From Halobacteriales archaeon QS_4_69_225 (GTDB taxonomy: Archaea > Halobacteriota > Halobacteria > Halobacteriales > Haloarculaceae): a stretch of 64,000 bases of DNA. The position numbers and the translations under genes were made by a program. The stretch spans positions 1 to 64,000 of the forward strand of contig PXRL01000017.1 in NCBI GenBank assembly GCA_003020965.1, written 5' to 3'. This document shows, piece after piece, positions 44,428 to 53,398 of the stretch; the stretch's first letter is position 1; each line of letters opens with the position of its first letter. Under the pieces are notes generated by a model that saw nothing but the letters and a program-made list of their open reading frames with translations, was not told where the DNA came from and ran no database searches.

Positions 44428-45993
44428 ATGACCGACGACACCGGAGACGACCGACCGCTGCCGGACGGGGGGACGGACGTCGGCGCCGACACCGACGCCG
44501 GCGACGTGGCGCTGGACCCGTGGGGGTCGTCGGCCGTCGACGACTACCGGAAGCTGTTCGAGGAGTTCGGCATCGAGTCCTTCGACGACGTCATCGGCGA
44601 GGTGCCGGCGCCGCACTACCTGATGCGGCGGGGCGTCATCTTCGGCCACCGCGACTACCGGCCGGTCGCCGAGGCGATGCGGAACGACGAGCCGTTCGCC
44701 GCGCTGTCGGGGTTCATGCCGACCGGCGACCCCCACATCGGCCACAAGCTCGTCTTCGACGAGCTGATCTGGCACCAGCAGCAGGGCGGCGACGTCTACG
44801 GCCTCATCGCGGACCTGGAGGCCCACGCCGCCCGCGGGCTCTCCTGGGACGAGATCGACGAGCACGCCGAGAGCTACCTGCTGTCGCTGCTCGCGCTGGG
44901 GTTCGACCCCGAAGACGGCGAGATATACCGGCAGTCGACCAACCGCGAGGTCCAGGACCTGGCGTTCGAACTCGGCACGAAGGCCAACTTCTCGGAACTC
45001 GGCGCCATCTACGACTTCGACGGCGAGACGGAGGTGTCGTACATGCAGTCGGTCGTCACCCAGATGGCCGACATCCTCTACCCGCAGGTCGGCGACCCGA
45101 AGCCGACGGTCATCCCGGTCGGCCCCGACCAGGACCCCCACATGCGGCTGGCGCGGGACCTCGCGGGGCGGATGCGTTACTTCGGCGTCACGGAGGCCTA
45201 CGCCAGCTTCGAACTCGAAAACGACGAGCGCGAACTCGTCGCCCGCGCCTACGAGGCGCTGTCCGGCGACGAGAGCGACGGGGATTCGGACGTCCGATGT
45301 GCGGAGGCCGCCGACTGGCTCGCCGAGGAGTCGCCGGACTCGACGGCGCTGTGGGACGCCGTCGAGACGCTGCGGGCCGGCGGCAAGGAGCCGCTCCGGC
45401 CGCGGGTTCGCGTCTTGGACCGCAACGCCACCGAGGCGGCCTTCGAGGCGCTCGTCGAGGCCGTCGACGGCGAGAAGCGCGTCTACGACGGCCACGTCGA
45501 TTGCTTCGAGCTGGACCGCGAGGCCGCCGAAGAGCTTGCCCGCGAGATCGAGGTCGAGAACGGCGGCTACGGCTTCCTGCCGCCGTCGTCGGTCTACCAC
45601 CGGTTCATGACCGGGCTGACCGGCGGGAAGATGTCCTCGTCGGTGCCGGCCTCCCACATCAGCCTGCTGGACGACCCCGAAGAGGGCTACGACAAGGTGA
45701 TGGCCGCGACGACCGGCGGCCGCGAGACCGCCGAGAAGCAGCGCGAACTCGGCGGCAAGCCCGACGACTGCCCGGTCTACGAGCTGTACGCCTACCTGCT
45801 GGCGGAGGCCGACGACGACTTCGCCGCCGAGGTGTACGAGGAGTGTGCGACCGGCGAGCGGCTCTGCGGCGGCTGCAAGGAGCAGGCCGCCGAGCTGATG
45901 GCGGCGTTCCTCGAGGAACACCAGGAGAAACGCGAGGAGGCCCGGGAGCTGCTCGCCGACCTCGGGGTCGACCTCGACGGCGACCGACGCTGA
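44428..45993 (+). CDS. trpS: Tryptophan--tRNA ligase
   Basis: This 521-residue class I synthetase charges tRNA-Trp. It has HIGH in PTGDPHIGHKLVFDEL, the VGPDQDPHMRLARDLA substrate block and the signature GGKMSSSVPASHI. An acidic insert (SGDESDGDSDVRCAEAADWL and onward, about 80-130 residues) separates HIGH and KMSSS regions, as in other haloarchaeal TrpS. The ATG at 44428 begins an acidic MTDDTGDDRPLP tail typical for the group. Confidence 0.95.
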   Translation: MTDDTGDDRPLPDGGTDVGADTDAGDVALDPWGSSAVDDYRKLFEEFGIESFDDVIGEVPAPHYLMRRGVIFGHRDYRPVAEAMRNDEPFAALSGFMPTGDPHIGHKLVFDELIWHQQQGGDVYGLIADLEAHAARGLSWDEIDEHAESYLLSLLALGFDPEDGEIYRQSTNREVQDLAFELGTKANFSELGAIYDFDGETEVSYMQSVVTQMADILYPQVGDPKPTVIPVGPDQDPHMRLARDLAGRMRYFGVTEAYASFELENDERELVARAYEALSGDESDGDSDVRCAEAADWLAEESPDSTALWDAVETLRAGGKEPLRPRVRVLDRNATEAAFEALVEAVDGEKRVYDGHVDCFELDREAAEELAREIEVENGGYGFLPPSSVYHRFMTGLTGGKMSSSVPASHISLLDDPEEGYDKVMAATTGGRETAEKQRELGGKPDDCPVYELYAYLLAEADDDFAAEVYEECATGERLCGGCKEQAAELMAAFLEEHQEKREEARELLADLGVDLDGDRR

Positions 45994-46250
45994 TGTCCCG
46001 GCGCTGCTGGTTGGTCGAGCGAACCTACACCGACCGCGACACCATCGTCCTGGTGTACGCGACGCCGGACGGCGAGCGGTCGTCCCGCAAGGAGCTGGCG
46101 GGGCCGACGATCGGGCGGACGACGGTGACGGCCGCCGTCGCGGTCGACGACGACGACCTCGAGCCGGTCGACGACGAGGCGACCCGCCGGCGGTACGCCG
46201 CGGAGGTCGATCACGTCCGGACCGCCCACGGACCGGATGACCCCCTCTAA
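45993..46250 (+). CDS. Conserved haloarchaeal small protein
   Basis: This 85-residue protein starts RCWLVERTYTDRDTIVLVYA and has a two-strand plus helix look with an acidic end. Its ATG overlaps the trpS stop by one base (TGATG), so translation is coupled. I do not recognise a function. Confidence 0.7.
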   Translation: MSRRCWLVERTYTDRDTIVLVYATPDGERSSRKELAGPTIGRTTVTAAVAVDDDDLEPVDDEATRRRYAAEVDHVRTAHGPDDPL

Positions 46251-46306
46251 CACACCACAGAAGAGCCTCAAGGCATATAGTCCGTCGGTCTGAAGCGGAA
46301 CCCGAC

Positions 46307-47215
46307 ATGGTCGCCATACAACTGGACGACGTCCACAAGTCGTTCGGCACCGTTCGCGCGCTGCGGGGGGTCGACCTCGAGGTCGACGAGGGCGAGGTGT
46401 TCGGCTTCCTCGGCCCGAACGGGGCCGGCAAGTCCACCACCATCAACATCGTGTTGGACTTCGTCCGGCCGGACCAAGGCAGCGTCAGCGTGCTCGGACA
46501 CGACGCCAACGAGGAGACGGTCCCGGTCCGGGAGCGGACCGGCGTGCTGCCGGAGGGGTTCGACCTCTACGAGCGGCTGACCGCCCGCGAGCACCTCCGT
46601 TTCGCCATCGAGTCGAAGGAGGCCGACCAGGACCCCTACCCGCTGCTGGAACGGGTCGGCCTCGAGGACGCCATCGACCGGAAGGCCGGCGGCTTCTCGA
46701 CCGGAATGCGCCAGCGGCTCGCGCTGGCGATGGCGCTGGTCGGCGACCCCGACCTGCTCATCCTCGACGAGCCCACCTCCGGGCTCGACCCCAACGGCGC
46801 CCGCGAACTCCGGGACATCGTCGAGAGCGAGGCCGCCGACGGCACGACGATCTTTTTTTCCTCGCACATCCTCGGGCAGGTCGAGGCCGTCTGTGACCGC
46901 GTCGGCATCATCCGCGAGGGCGAACTCGTCGCCGTCGACAGCATCGGCGGCCTCCGGGAGAACGTCGGCGGCGGTTCGACGCTCGTCGTCGAGGTCGACG
47001 AGGTACCGGACGACGTCGCCCACCGGCTGAAGAGCCTCGACGGCATCGACAGCGTCTCCGTCGACGGCCGGACGCTCCGGGTCGGCTGCGACGACGACGA
47101 GAAAACGACCGTCATCGACGAACTGGAGGGGATGGGCGCGACCGTCGAGGACTTCTCGACGGAGGAGGCCCCGCTGGAGGATCTCTTCGCCGCCTACACG
47201 GAGGGCGAGGCGTGA
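46307..47215 (+). CDS. ABC transporter ATPase (exporter type)
   Basis: This 302-residue ATPase has Walker A FLGPNGAGKSTTINIVL, signature GGFSTGMRQRLALAMALVGD, Walker B LLILDEPTSGLDPNG and the switch His in IFFSSHILGQVEAVCD. The C-terminal 80 residues are the usual accessory domain of CcmA/NosF-like ATPases. TATA-like GGCATATAGT lies around 46272. It overlaps the broken permease gene that follows, so the pair can hardly make a normal exporter. Confidence 0.9.
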   Translation: MVAIQLDDVHKSFGTVRALRGVDLEVDEGEVFGFLGPNGAGKSTTINIVLDFVRPDQGSVSVLGHDANEETVPVRERTGVLPEGFDLYERLTAREHLRFAIESKEADQDPYPLLERVGLEDAIDRKAGGFSTGMRQRLALAMALVGDPDLLILDEPTSGLDPNGARELRDIVESEAADGTTIFFSSHILGQVEAVCDRVGIIREGELVAVDSIGGLRENVGGGSTLVVEVDEVPDDVAHRLKSLDGIDSVSVDGRTLRVGCDDDEKTTVIDELEGMGATVEDFSTEEAPLEDLFAAYTEGEA

Positions 47216-47837
47216 GCGTCCTCGCCGTCGCCGAAAAGGACTTCCGGGACGCCGTTCGCTCGCGGCTGATGATCGTCGTCGCCGTGATGTTCGTCGCGCT
47301 CACCGGCGGCGGCGTGCTGCTTGCCACCACGGCCGGCGGCGAGGCGTCTCTCGGCATCCTGGGGGCAATCGGCGCCCTCCGGAGCGGAACGGCGATCTTC
47401 GTTCCCATCATCGCGCTGGGTATCGCTTACCGGGCCATCGCCGGCGAGCAAGCGAGCGGGAGCTTGAAACTGCTGCTGTCGCTTCCCAACTCCCGGCTCG
47501 ACGTCGTTCTCGGGAAGTTTCTCGGGCGGGCAGCCGTCGTCACCGTCGCGATCGTCATCGGATTCGTCTCCATGCTCCTGGCCGCCGCGCTCACCGTCGA
47601 CCAGGGGATTCAGCCCGAGGTCATCGTCGTGTTCATGCTGTCGGCGCTGCTTCTCAGACCGGCTGGACACAGGCCGACCGATGGCTCGTCAACCGCGTCG
47701 CCGATTCCCAGGAGGCACAGCAGACGTCCGCCGACGCGTTCTACCTCGAACCCTGGTTCGGGTTCGTGGTGTTGGGGCTGTGGATCGTCCTGCCGCTCGT
47801 CGTCGGCTACCTCCGCTTCGAGTCGGCGGACCTCTGA
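47212..47837 (+). pseudogene. ABC-2 permease with internal deletion and frameshift
   Basis: The first 147 codons, from GTG 47212 to about 47650, encode a normal ABC-2 permease start (SVLAVAEKDFRDAVRSRLMI, AYRAIAGEQASGSLKLLLSL). The frame then changes. A good C-terminal part, QTGWTQADRWLVNRVADSQE to VGYLRFESADL, is found only in another frame from 47655 to the stop at 47837. Roughly 70 residues that should lie between are missing. The original frame runs on to 48036 without similarity. Confidence 0.85.
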
Positions 47838-48146
47838 TACCGGTCTCGCGGGTCGTCCGACCACGTGGAGGCGAGGTCGACCCGACACATCGAATCCGAG
47901 CCTCCCCGTCGCGTCACGGACGGTTGCGACGACCGAGACGAGCCGTCGGTCGACCGTCGAACGGCCGTCTGACGGACGGTCCGCGGCGCCGCCGTCGTGC
48001 GGTTTCACTTCCGGTCCGCATGGCCGGGGTTTATGATGTTGCCACGCCCGGAGTTAGCTGCACACGCTCCTTTCCCTTTCGACGCGCGCCCGCCAGCGGC
48101 GGCGCCGTCCCGGAAGGCATACGCCGGGCCGGCAAGTATTGCAGGC
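47838..48146. other. Gap between the broken permease and ilvA
   Basis: This 309-nt stretch is GC-rich and contains short palindromic pieces (CGTCGGTCGACCGTCGAACG near 47945). It has a weak TATA candidate, GGCAAGTATTGC, just before the ilvA ATG. I see no gene in it. Confidence 0.5.
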
Positions 48147-49355
48147 ATGCTCGAATACGCCGACGTCGTCGCGGCGCGGGACCGCGTCGCGAGGACGGCG
48201 CGGGAGACGCCGCTCGACCACTCGAACACGTTCTCGACGTGGACGGGCGCCGACGTCCACCTGAAGCTGGAGAACTTCCAACGGACCGGCTCGTTCAAGA
48301 TCCGCGGCGCGACGAACCGGATCGCCCAGTTGAGCGACGACCGGCGGGCGGACGGCGTCGTCACCGCCAGCGCCGGCAACCACGCCCAGGGGGTCGCGCT
48401 GGCGGCCAGCCGGATCGGCGTCGACGCGACCATCGTGATGCCGGAGCACGCCCCCATCTCGAAGGTGAAGGCCACGGACAACTACGGGGGCGAGGTCGTC
48501 CTCCACGGCGCCGACTACGACGCCGCCGCCGAGCGCGCCCACGAGATCGAACGGGAGACGGGCGCGACGTACGTCCACGCCTTCGACGACCCGGCGGTGA
48601 TGGCCGGCCAGGGGACGCTCGGACTCGAGATCGTCGAACAGCGGCCCGACGTCGACACCGTGGTAGTCCCCATCGGCGGCGGCGGCCTCATCGCCGGCGT
48701 CGCCACCGCCGTCACCGCCGAGACGGACGCCCGCGTCGTCGGCGTCCAGGCCGAGGGCGCCTCCAGCGTCGCCGAGTCGCTCCGGAAGGGCGAGATCGTC
48801 GAGCGGGCGTCGGTCGACACCATCGCCGACGGCATCGCCACCCGCCGGGTCGGCGACCTGACCTTCGAGGTCATCGAACGGCGCGTCGACGAGGTCGTCA
48901 CCGTCACCGACGCCGAGATCGCCACCGCGGTGACGGCGCTGCTGGAGCGCTCGAAGACGCTCGTGGAGGGCGCCGGCGCGGTGTCGCTGGCGGCGGTGCT
49001 GGCGGAGCGGTTCGACTACGACGACGACGAGACGGTCGTGACGGCGCTCTGCGGCGGCAACATCGACCTCAACGTCCTGACGAACGTCGTCCGGCGGGGA
49101 CTCGTCGAGCGCGGCCGGTTCCTCCGTATCCGGACCGTCCTGAAGGACCGTCCCGGTGCCCTCCAGGAGTTGGTCGACCTGCTCGCCGACACCCGCACCA
49201 ACGTCTACGCCGTCGAACACGACCGCGCCTCGAAGGACATCGCGGTCAACGCCGCCGAGGTCGAACTCGACCTCGAAACGCGGGGCGACGAACACGTCGC
49301 CGAGCTGCTCGACGCCCTGGAGGCCGCCGGCTACGAGGTCGAGGTTTTAGTCTAA
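48147..49355 (+). CDS. ilvA: Threonine ammonia-lyase
   Basis: This 402-residue PLP enzyme converts threonine to 2-oxobutanoate. The PLP-lysine motif is FQRTGSFKIRGATNRI, with ASAGNHAQGVALAAS, the glycine loop VPIGGGGLIAGVATAV and a C-terminal ACT domain (TVLKDRPGALQELVDLLADT). It has the catabolic-size layout with one ACT domain. Its 3' end overlaps the convergent ligase-like gene by nine bases. Confidence 0.93.
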   Translation: MLEYADVVAARDRVARTARETPLDHSNTFSTWTGADVHLKLENFQRTGSFKIRGATNRIAQLSDDRRADGVVTASAGNHAQGVALAASRIGVDATIVMPEHAPISKVKATDNYGGEVVLHGADYDAAAERAHEIERETGATYVHAFDDPAVMAGQGTLGLEIVEQRPDVDTVVVPIGGGGLIAGVATAVTAETDARVVGVQAEGASSVAESLRKGEIVERASVDTIADGIATRRVGDLTFEVIERRVDEVVTVTDAEIATAVTALLERSKTLVEGAGAVSLAAVLAERFDYDDDETVVTALCGGNIDLNVLTNVVRRGLVERGRFLRIRTVLKDRPGALQELVDLLADTRTNVYAVEHDRASKDIAVNAAEVELDLETRGDEHVAELLDALEAAGYEVEVLV

Positions 49356-50852
49356 CCACTCGACGAACGTCCCCTCGACGAGCGTCTCCGTCTGGTTGTC
49401 GATGTAGTCGGCCTGCATGCCCCAGATGGCCTCCGCGAGCGGTTCGCCGCGGTCGACCCGGTCGGCGACCAGCCGGCGTTTCCACCGGGCCGGCGTCACG
49501 CGGCGGTCGGCCCGCTCGCGGAGCGGCTGGATGTAGCGGTTGGCCTCCTCGGCGCCCAGCCCGCGCAGCTCCAGGCCGTCGCGGGCCAGCTCGAACAGCT
49601 CGGCGTACAGCTCGCCGGTGTCGGTCGTCTCGGTGCCGTCGGCGGTGAACCACCGGATCTCCGCGGCCAGCCCGTCACGGACGGCGGCGTAGAAGTTGTC
49701 GCGGGCGTCCTCCCACGGCAGCTCGTGGAGGGGGTGTTCCCGCCGGGGGAGACTCTCCAGCAGCCCGGCGAACACCGCCAGCAGCGCGACGGTGTCGCGG
49801 ACGGTCGGCTGGGCCGGCAGCGGGCGGAACTCGATGCGGGCGTTGGCGCTCTCCCGGGTCGGGCCGTCGAAGACCGGCCGCACCCACCGCCAGTAGCTGC
49901 CGTGTTTGTGCCGGAAGTGCGCGAAGCGATCGTCGAAGCGGCCCTGCTCGTCGAGGAGCCGCGGGACGACCGTCTCGTCGTCGGCAACCCGTTCGATGGC
50001 CTCGTCGATGTCGTCGACGTCCTCGGGGAAGGTCACCTTCTTCGAGTCGGCGGGGTTCAGCACGGACTCGAACACCGGCACCCGGTTTTCCATGTAGCCG
50101 TCGGCCAGCACCGTCTCGGCGTCGGCGTCGTAGAGGTCCGGCGGAAAGAACGGCGAGTTGACCGCCACGGCCAGCAGCGGGCCGGCGACCCGCAGCGCGT
50201 ACCGGAAGTACTCCGGTAGGTCCTCGGCGTGGGCCGTCTGGTAGTGCGGCTGGATGGAGGTGATGAGCGCCTCCGGCATCACCGTGTCGGCGTCCATGGA
50301 GACGTGCGGCGCCTCGAGCTGCAGTTCCGCCGCGTAGTCGGTGTTGGCCATGGCGTGATACCGCACCGAGCTGGTCATGTTGGTCGCGATGCGGATGTCG
50401 TCGGCCTCGACGCTGTCGGTGAGGTACTCCGAGGCCGTCTCGCCGATCGGCGGTACCGTCCAGAGGCCGTCGCTGACCAGCGCCATCTCCTCGCAGGCGA
50501 CCTCCTGGCGGGCGGCGTCGAGCTTCGCCTGTACTTCCGCCTCCTGGGCGCGGAGGCCGTACCGGGACAGCGGCTGCGGCGTCGTACAGAGCTCGGCGTT
50601 GTGGAGCCCCAGCTCCTTCTCGAATCCGATGTACTCCAGCAGCCGCCGCGGGACGCGCATCAGCGCGTCCGTCTCGTCGTCGACCGCGTAGAACTCGTAC
50701 TCGAGACCGACGATGGCCTGCGGGTTGTCGAAGGTTCCGGCGGCGAGCTCCTCGCGCAGGACCTCCAGCTCCTCGGCCACCCGGGAGGCGAACTCCTCCT
50801 CGTCGACGGCGAGCGCCTCGGCGACCCGCATGGCGAGTTCTGAGGCTGACAT
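49347..50852 (-). CDS. Glutamate-cysteine ligase-like protein
   Basis: This 501-residue protein resembles the carboxylate-amine/glutamate-cysteine ligase superfamily (ATP-grasp-unrelated GCS2 type). Segments include VGLEYEFYAVDDETDALMRV, LGLHNAELCTTPQPL, ESANARIEFRPLPAQPT and HFRHKHGSYWRW. Haloarchaea use gamma-glutamylcysteine as their main thiol, so a role in that pathway is plausible, but this is longer than the GshA enzymes I know and the reaction is unproven. The ATG at 50852 starts MSASELAMRVAEAL. Confidence 0.7.
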   Translation of the reverse strand: MSASELAMRVAEALAVDEEEFASRVAEELEVLREELAAGTFDNPQAIVGLEYEFYAVDDETDALMRVPRRLLEYIGFEKELGLHNAELCTTPQPLSRYGLRAQEAEVQAKLDAARQEVACEEMALVSDGLWTVPPIGETASEYLTDSVEADDIRIATNMTSSVRYHAMANTDYAAELQLEAPHVSMDADTVMPEALITSIQPHYQTAHAEDLPEYFRYALRVAGPLLAVAVNSPFFPPDLYDADAETVLADGYMENRVPVFESVLNPADSKKVTFPEDVDDIDEAIERVADDETVVPRLLDEQGRFDDRFAHFRHKHGSYWRWVRPVFDGPTRESANARIEFRPLPAQPTVRDTVALLAVFAGLLESLPRREHPLHELPWEDARDNFYAAVRDGLAAEIRWFTADGTETTDTGELYAELFELARDGLELRGLGAEEANRYIQPLRERADRRVTPARWKRRLVADRVDRGEPLAEAIWGMQADYIDNQTETLVEGTFVEWLD

Positions 50853-50935
50853 AGGTTGCCTTGTGGCGTGAAGTAATGTCAAACGTGCGGCTCCGGCGGC
50901 CCCCGACCCCCGTCGTTTCGGCTGGAGATCCCCCC

Positions 50936-51646
50936 TCAGTCGGTCCGCGCCCGCTCGAACGGCCGCGGCGGCAGCCGCAGCTCCTCGAGATCCGGCATGT
51001 GCTTGACGTTGAACACGATCGACAGCTCCTCGGTCAACGGTTCGCCGACGCAGGACAGCCGGACGCCGCGGTCGACCATCTCCGCGGGGAGGATGTGGTC
51101 GACCGGCGTCGACAGTTCGCCCTCGACGAGGACGACCGCGCAGTTCGCACACGCGCCGCCGCGGCAGGCGAACGGCCACGCGAAGCCGCGGCGCTCGGCG
51201 GCCGCCAGCAGCGTCTCGTCGCCTTCGACGCGGAACCGACCGTGGTCCGTCGCCCCGAGGTCCGCCTCGGCGGCCCGCTCGAAGAGGTCGTCGTCCGCCA
51301 GCGACCAGCCGTAGTCGTCGAACACCTCGAAGTTCAGGTACTCGACCTCGGCGCCCCCGGGTCCGGGGTCGGAATCGGTGCCGGTGCCGGCGTCCGCGTC
51401 GGGCGTCGCTCCGGCCGTCCGGGACCCGTCGGCGTCGGCATCGGCGTCGGGCCCGCTTCCGTCGGCGTCCGGCAGGTCGGCCTCGCCGGAGCGGATCGTC
51501 TCGTAGGCGGCCTTGACGCGCTGGAACTCCTCGACGGAGCCGCCCCGGTCCGGATGAGCCTCCTTGGCGCGGCGCCTGTACGCTCGCTTCAACTCGGCGT
51601 CATCGGCGTCCGGGTCAACGCCCAACACCTCGAACGGGGAACCCAC
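50936..51646 (-). CDS. J-domain/[2Fe-2S] ferredoxin fusion
   Basis: This 236-residue protein has an N-terminal J-domain (FEVLGVDPDADDAELKRAYR then AKEAHPDRGG, with the HPD motif). A disordered Asp/Gly/Ser linker of about 50 residues follows, then a plant-type ferredoxin with cluster ligands in CRGGACANCAVV and, near the end, SCVGEPL. The alignment gives Cys at all four ferredoxin positions. The GTG at 51646 was chosen: it begins at the J-domain and suits a TATA box near 51674. TTG at 51673 is the alternative. Confidence 0.88.
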   Translation of the reverse strand: MGSPFEVLGVDPDADDAELKRAYRRRAKEAHPDRGGSVEEFQRVKAAYETIRSGEADLPDADGSGPDADADADGSRTAGATPDADAGTGTDSDPGPGGAEVEYLNFEVFDDYGWSLADDDLFERAAEADLGATDHGRFRVEGDETLLAAAERRGFAWPFACRGGACANCAVVLVEGELSTPVDHILPAEMVDRGVRLSCVGEPLTEELSIVFNVKHMPDLEELRLPPRPFERARTD

Positions 51647-51714
51647 GCCCGACAGTAGTCGAATCGGAGACAAAAGCCTTCCCTCGGCGGCGAGGGTGGT
51701 GTTTAGATAATACT

Positions 51715-51880
51715 CCGAGTTATTCGGTCATCCACCGAAGCCCCCTCCCGCTCGCCGGTGTACGCTCGCTGCGCTCCTCGCTTCGCTGCGGTGCTTGCGT
51801 CGCCTAAACCGGCGAGCAGTCGGCCCCTTCGGAATTCCCGCCCGACGCTGGCTGACCGGCCGCCTTTGCTTATCTGAACA
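51715..51880 (-). repeat. Dispersed intergenic repeat, copy 3
   Basis: On the minus strand, GGCGGCCGGTCAGCCAGCGT then CGGGCGGGAATTCCGAAGGG and GCCGACTGCTCGCC align with copies 1 and 2. The right part keeps CACCGCAGCGAAGCGAGGAG from copy 1. The outer arms GCTCGCCGGT (51749-51758) and ACCGGCGAGC form a long inverted repeat around the middle. It fills the gap between the ferredoxin and beta-propeller genes. Confidence 0.78.
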
Positions 51881-51905
51881 GTGCCGCGGCGAACGACGCT
51901 GCCCC

Positions 51906-53282
51906 TCACGCCGGCCGGAGCCCGTAGACGCGGCCCCGCTCCTCAAGGACCGTCTCGGCGTCGTCGTCCCAGTAGCCCGAGAGGTCGGCCCGCTCGGCGT
52001 AGAATATCCGGCCGTCCAACGGCACGGTCTCGCTGGTGGCGTGGCCGACCCCCTCGACGGTCCACCGGACCGCGCCGGTCGCCTTCTCCAGACAGTAGAG
52101 CCGGGTGTCGTAGGAGCCGACCAGGACGCACTCGGGGGTGACCGTCAGCGAGCCGATGACGTGGCCGCCGACGTCCTGCGACCACAGCCGCTCGCCGGTG
52201 TCGGCGTCCAGCGCGTGAACGTCGTGGTCGTCGCTGCCGACGTAGACGACGCCGGCCTCCGGGTCGACGCCGGGGTTCGACATCGTCACCGCGCCCGTCT
52301 CGAACCGCCACTCCAAGTCGCCGTCGTCGAGGTTCAGCCGCCGGACGTGGCCGTCCCAGGAGCCGACGATTGCGCCGCCGTCGTACGCCGCGACGGTTCC
52401 TTTCACCTGCGCGTCGGTTTCGAACGACCAGGCGAACGCCATCGAGGGAAACTTCCAGGCGTAGACGACGCCGTCGTTGGAGCCGATGACGGCCCGCTCG
52501 GCGACGGGGTCGACCGCCGGCGAGGGGTGCGGCATCCCCCAGGGGCGGTCGTCGTGCCACAGCGGCCGACCGGTCGCCGCGTCCAGCGCCCACATCGCCC
52601 CCGAGGGGTCCATCCCGGGGTGGTTGTACTCGGCGACGAGATACAGCACGCCGTCCCAGTAGGCGGGACTGGAGCCGACGGCGACGGCGCCGCCGAGCTG
52701 CCACCGGGAGGTCTTCCAGACGGGCTCGCCCGTCGCGACGTCGAGGGCGTAGACGGCGCCGTCGTAACCGCCGACGTAGGCGACGCCGTCAACGATCGCC
52801 GGCGTCCCGTGGAAGCCGAGGCTGTCGCCGGCGCCGGTCGCGGTCGTCCAGCGCCGCTCGCCGGCCGGCGTGAAGCCGTGAACCCGGCCGGCGTCGTCCG
52901 GCACTACCAGCAACTCGCCGTCGGGCGTCGGCCGCGGGCTGGCCTTCGCCGCCGTGTGGCCGATCTCGTTCACCGGCTCCGACCACGCCACCGCGACGGC
53001 GTCGGGGATGACGGCGTCGGGGTAGTAGCCGAGCCGGCGGGTGCCGCGCCGGAACACCGTCACGTCGTCGTCGGGGTACGTCTCCCCGTCGGAGCGGCGC
53101 TCGGGGTCGAAGGCCGCCTGCCGGCGGTCGTAGTCGTCGTCGAATCGGGCGCAGCCGGCCAGGCTGGCCAGCCCGGCGGCGCCGACGCTCGCCAGCAGAC
53201 GGCGCCGGCCGACCACGGCGTCGGCGTCTGCATGGCCCCGAGAGTCGGCGTCGGCGTCGGCGCGAGGCCCCGGCGGATCCAT
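51906..53282 (-). CDS. Beta-propeller (PQQ-like repeat) Tat lipoprotein 2
   Basis: This 458-residue protein carries a twin-arginine signal after a 25-residue acidic tail (VVGRRRLLASVGAAGLASLA followed by GCA). Propeller blades read GYDGAVYALDVATGEPVWKT, GSNDGVVYAWKFPSMAFAWS and GSDDHDVHALDADTGERLWS. It is a paralogue in type, not a close copy, of the lipoprotein at 11772. The ATG at 53282 was chosen; longer starts add only basic residues. Extracellular role unknown. Confidence 0.85.
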   Translation of the reverse strand: MDPPGPRADADADSRGHADADAVVGRRRLLASVGAAGLASLAGCARFDDDYDRRQAAFDPERRSDGETYPDDDVTVFRRGTRRLGYYPDAVIPDAVAVAWSEPVNEIGHTAAKASPRPTPDGELLVVPDDAGRVHGFTPAGERRWTTATGAGDSLGFHGTPAIVDGVAYVGGYDGAVYALDVATGEPVWKTSRWQLGGAVAVGSSPAYWDGVLYLVAEYNHPGMDPSGAMWALDAATGRPLWHDDRPWGMPHPSPAVDPVAERAVIGSNDGVVYAWKFPSMAFAWSFETDAQVKGTVAAYDGGAIVGSWDGHVRRLNLDDGDLEWRFETGAVTMSNPGVDPEAGVVYVGSDDHDVHALDADTGERLWSQDVGGHVIGSLTVTPECVLVGSYDTRLYCLEKATGAVRWTVEGVGHATSETVPLDGRIFYAERADLSGYWDDDAETVLEERGRVYGLRPA

Positions 53283-53398
53283 CGGCGGTGTCTTCGCCCC
53301 GCCTCGGCTTAGGTCCCGTGGTCGGGGCGGCCGGCCAGAACCGGCCGAACCGGCCGCACACGGTAGGTTGATACGACCCGGGACGGAACGCGGTCGCC

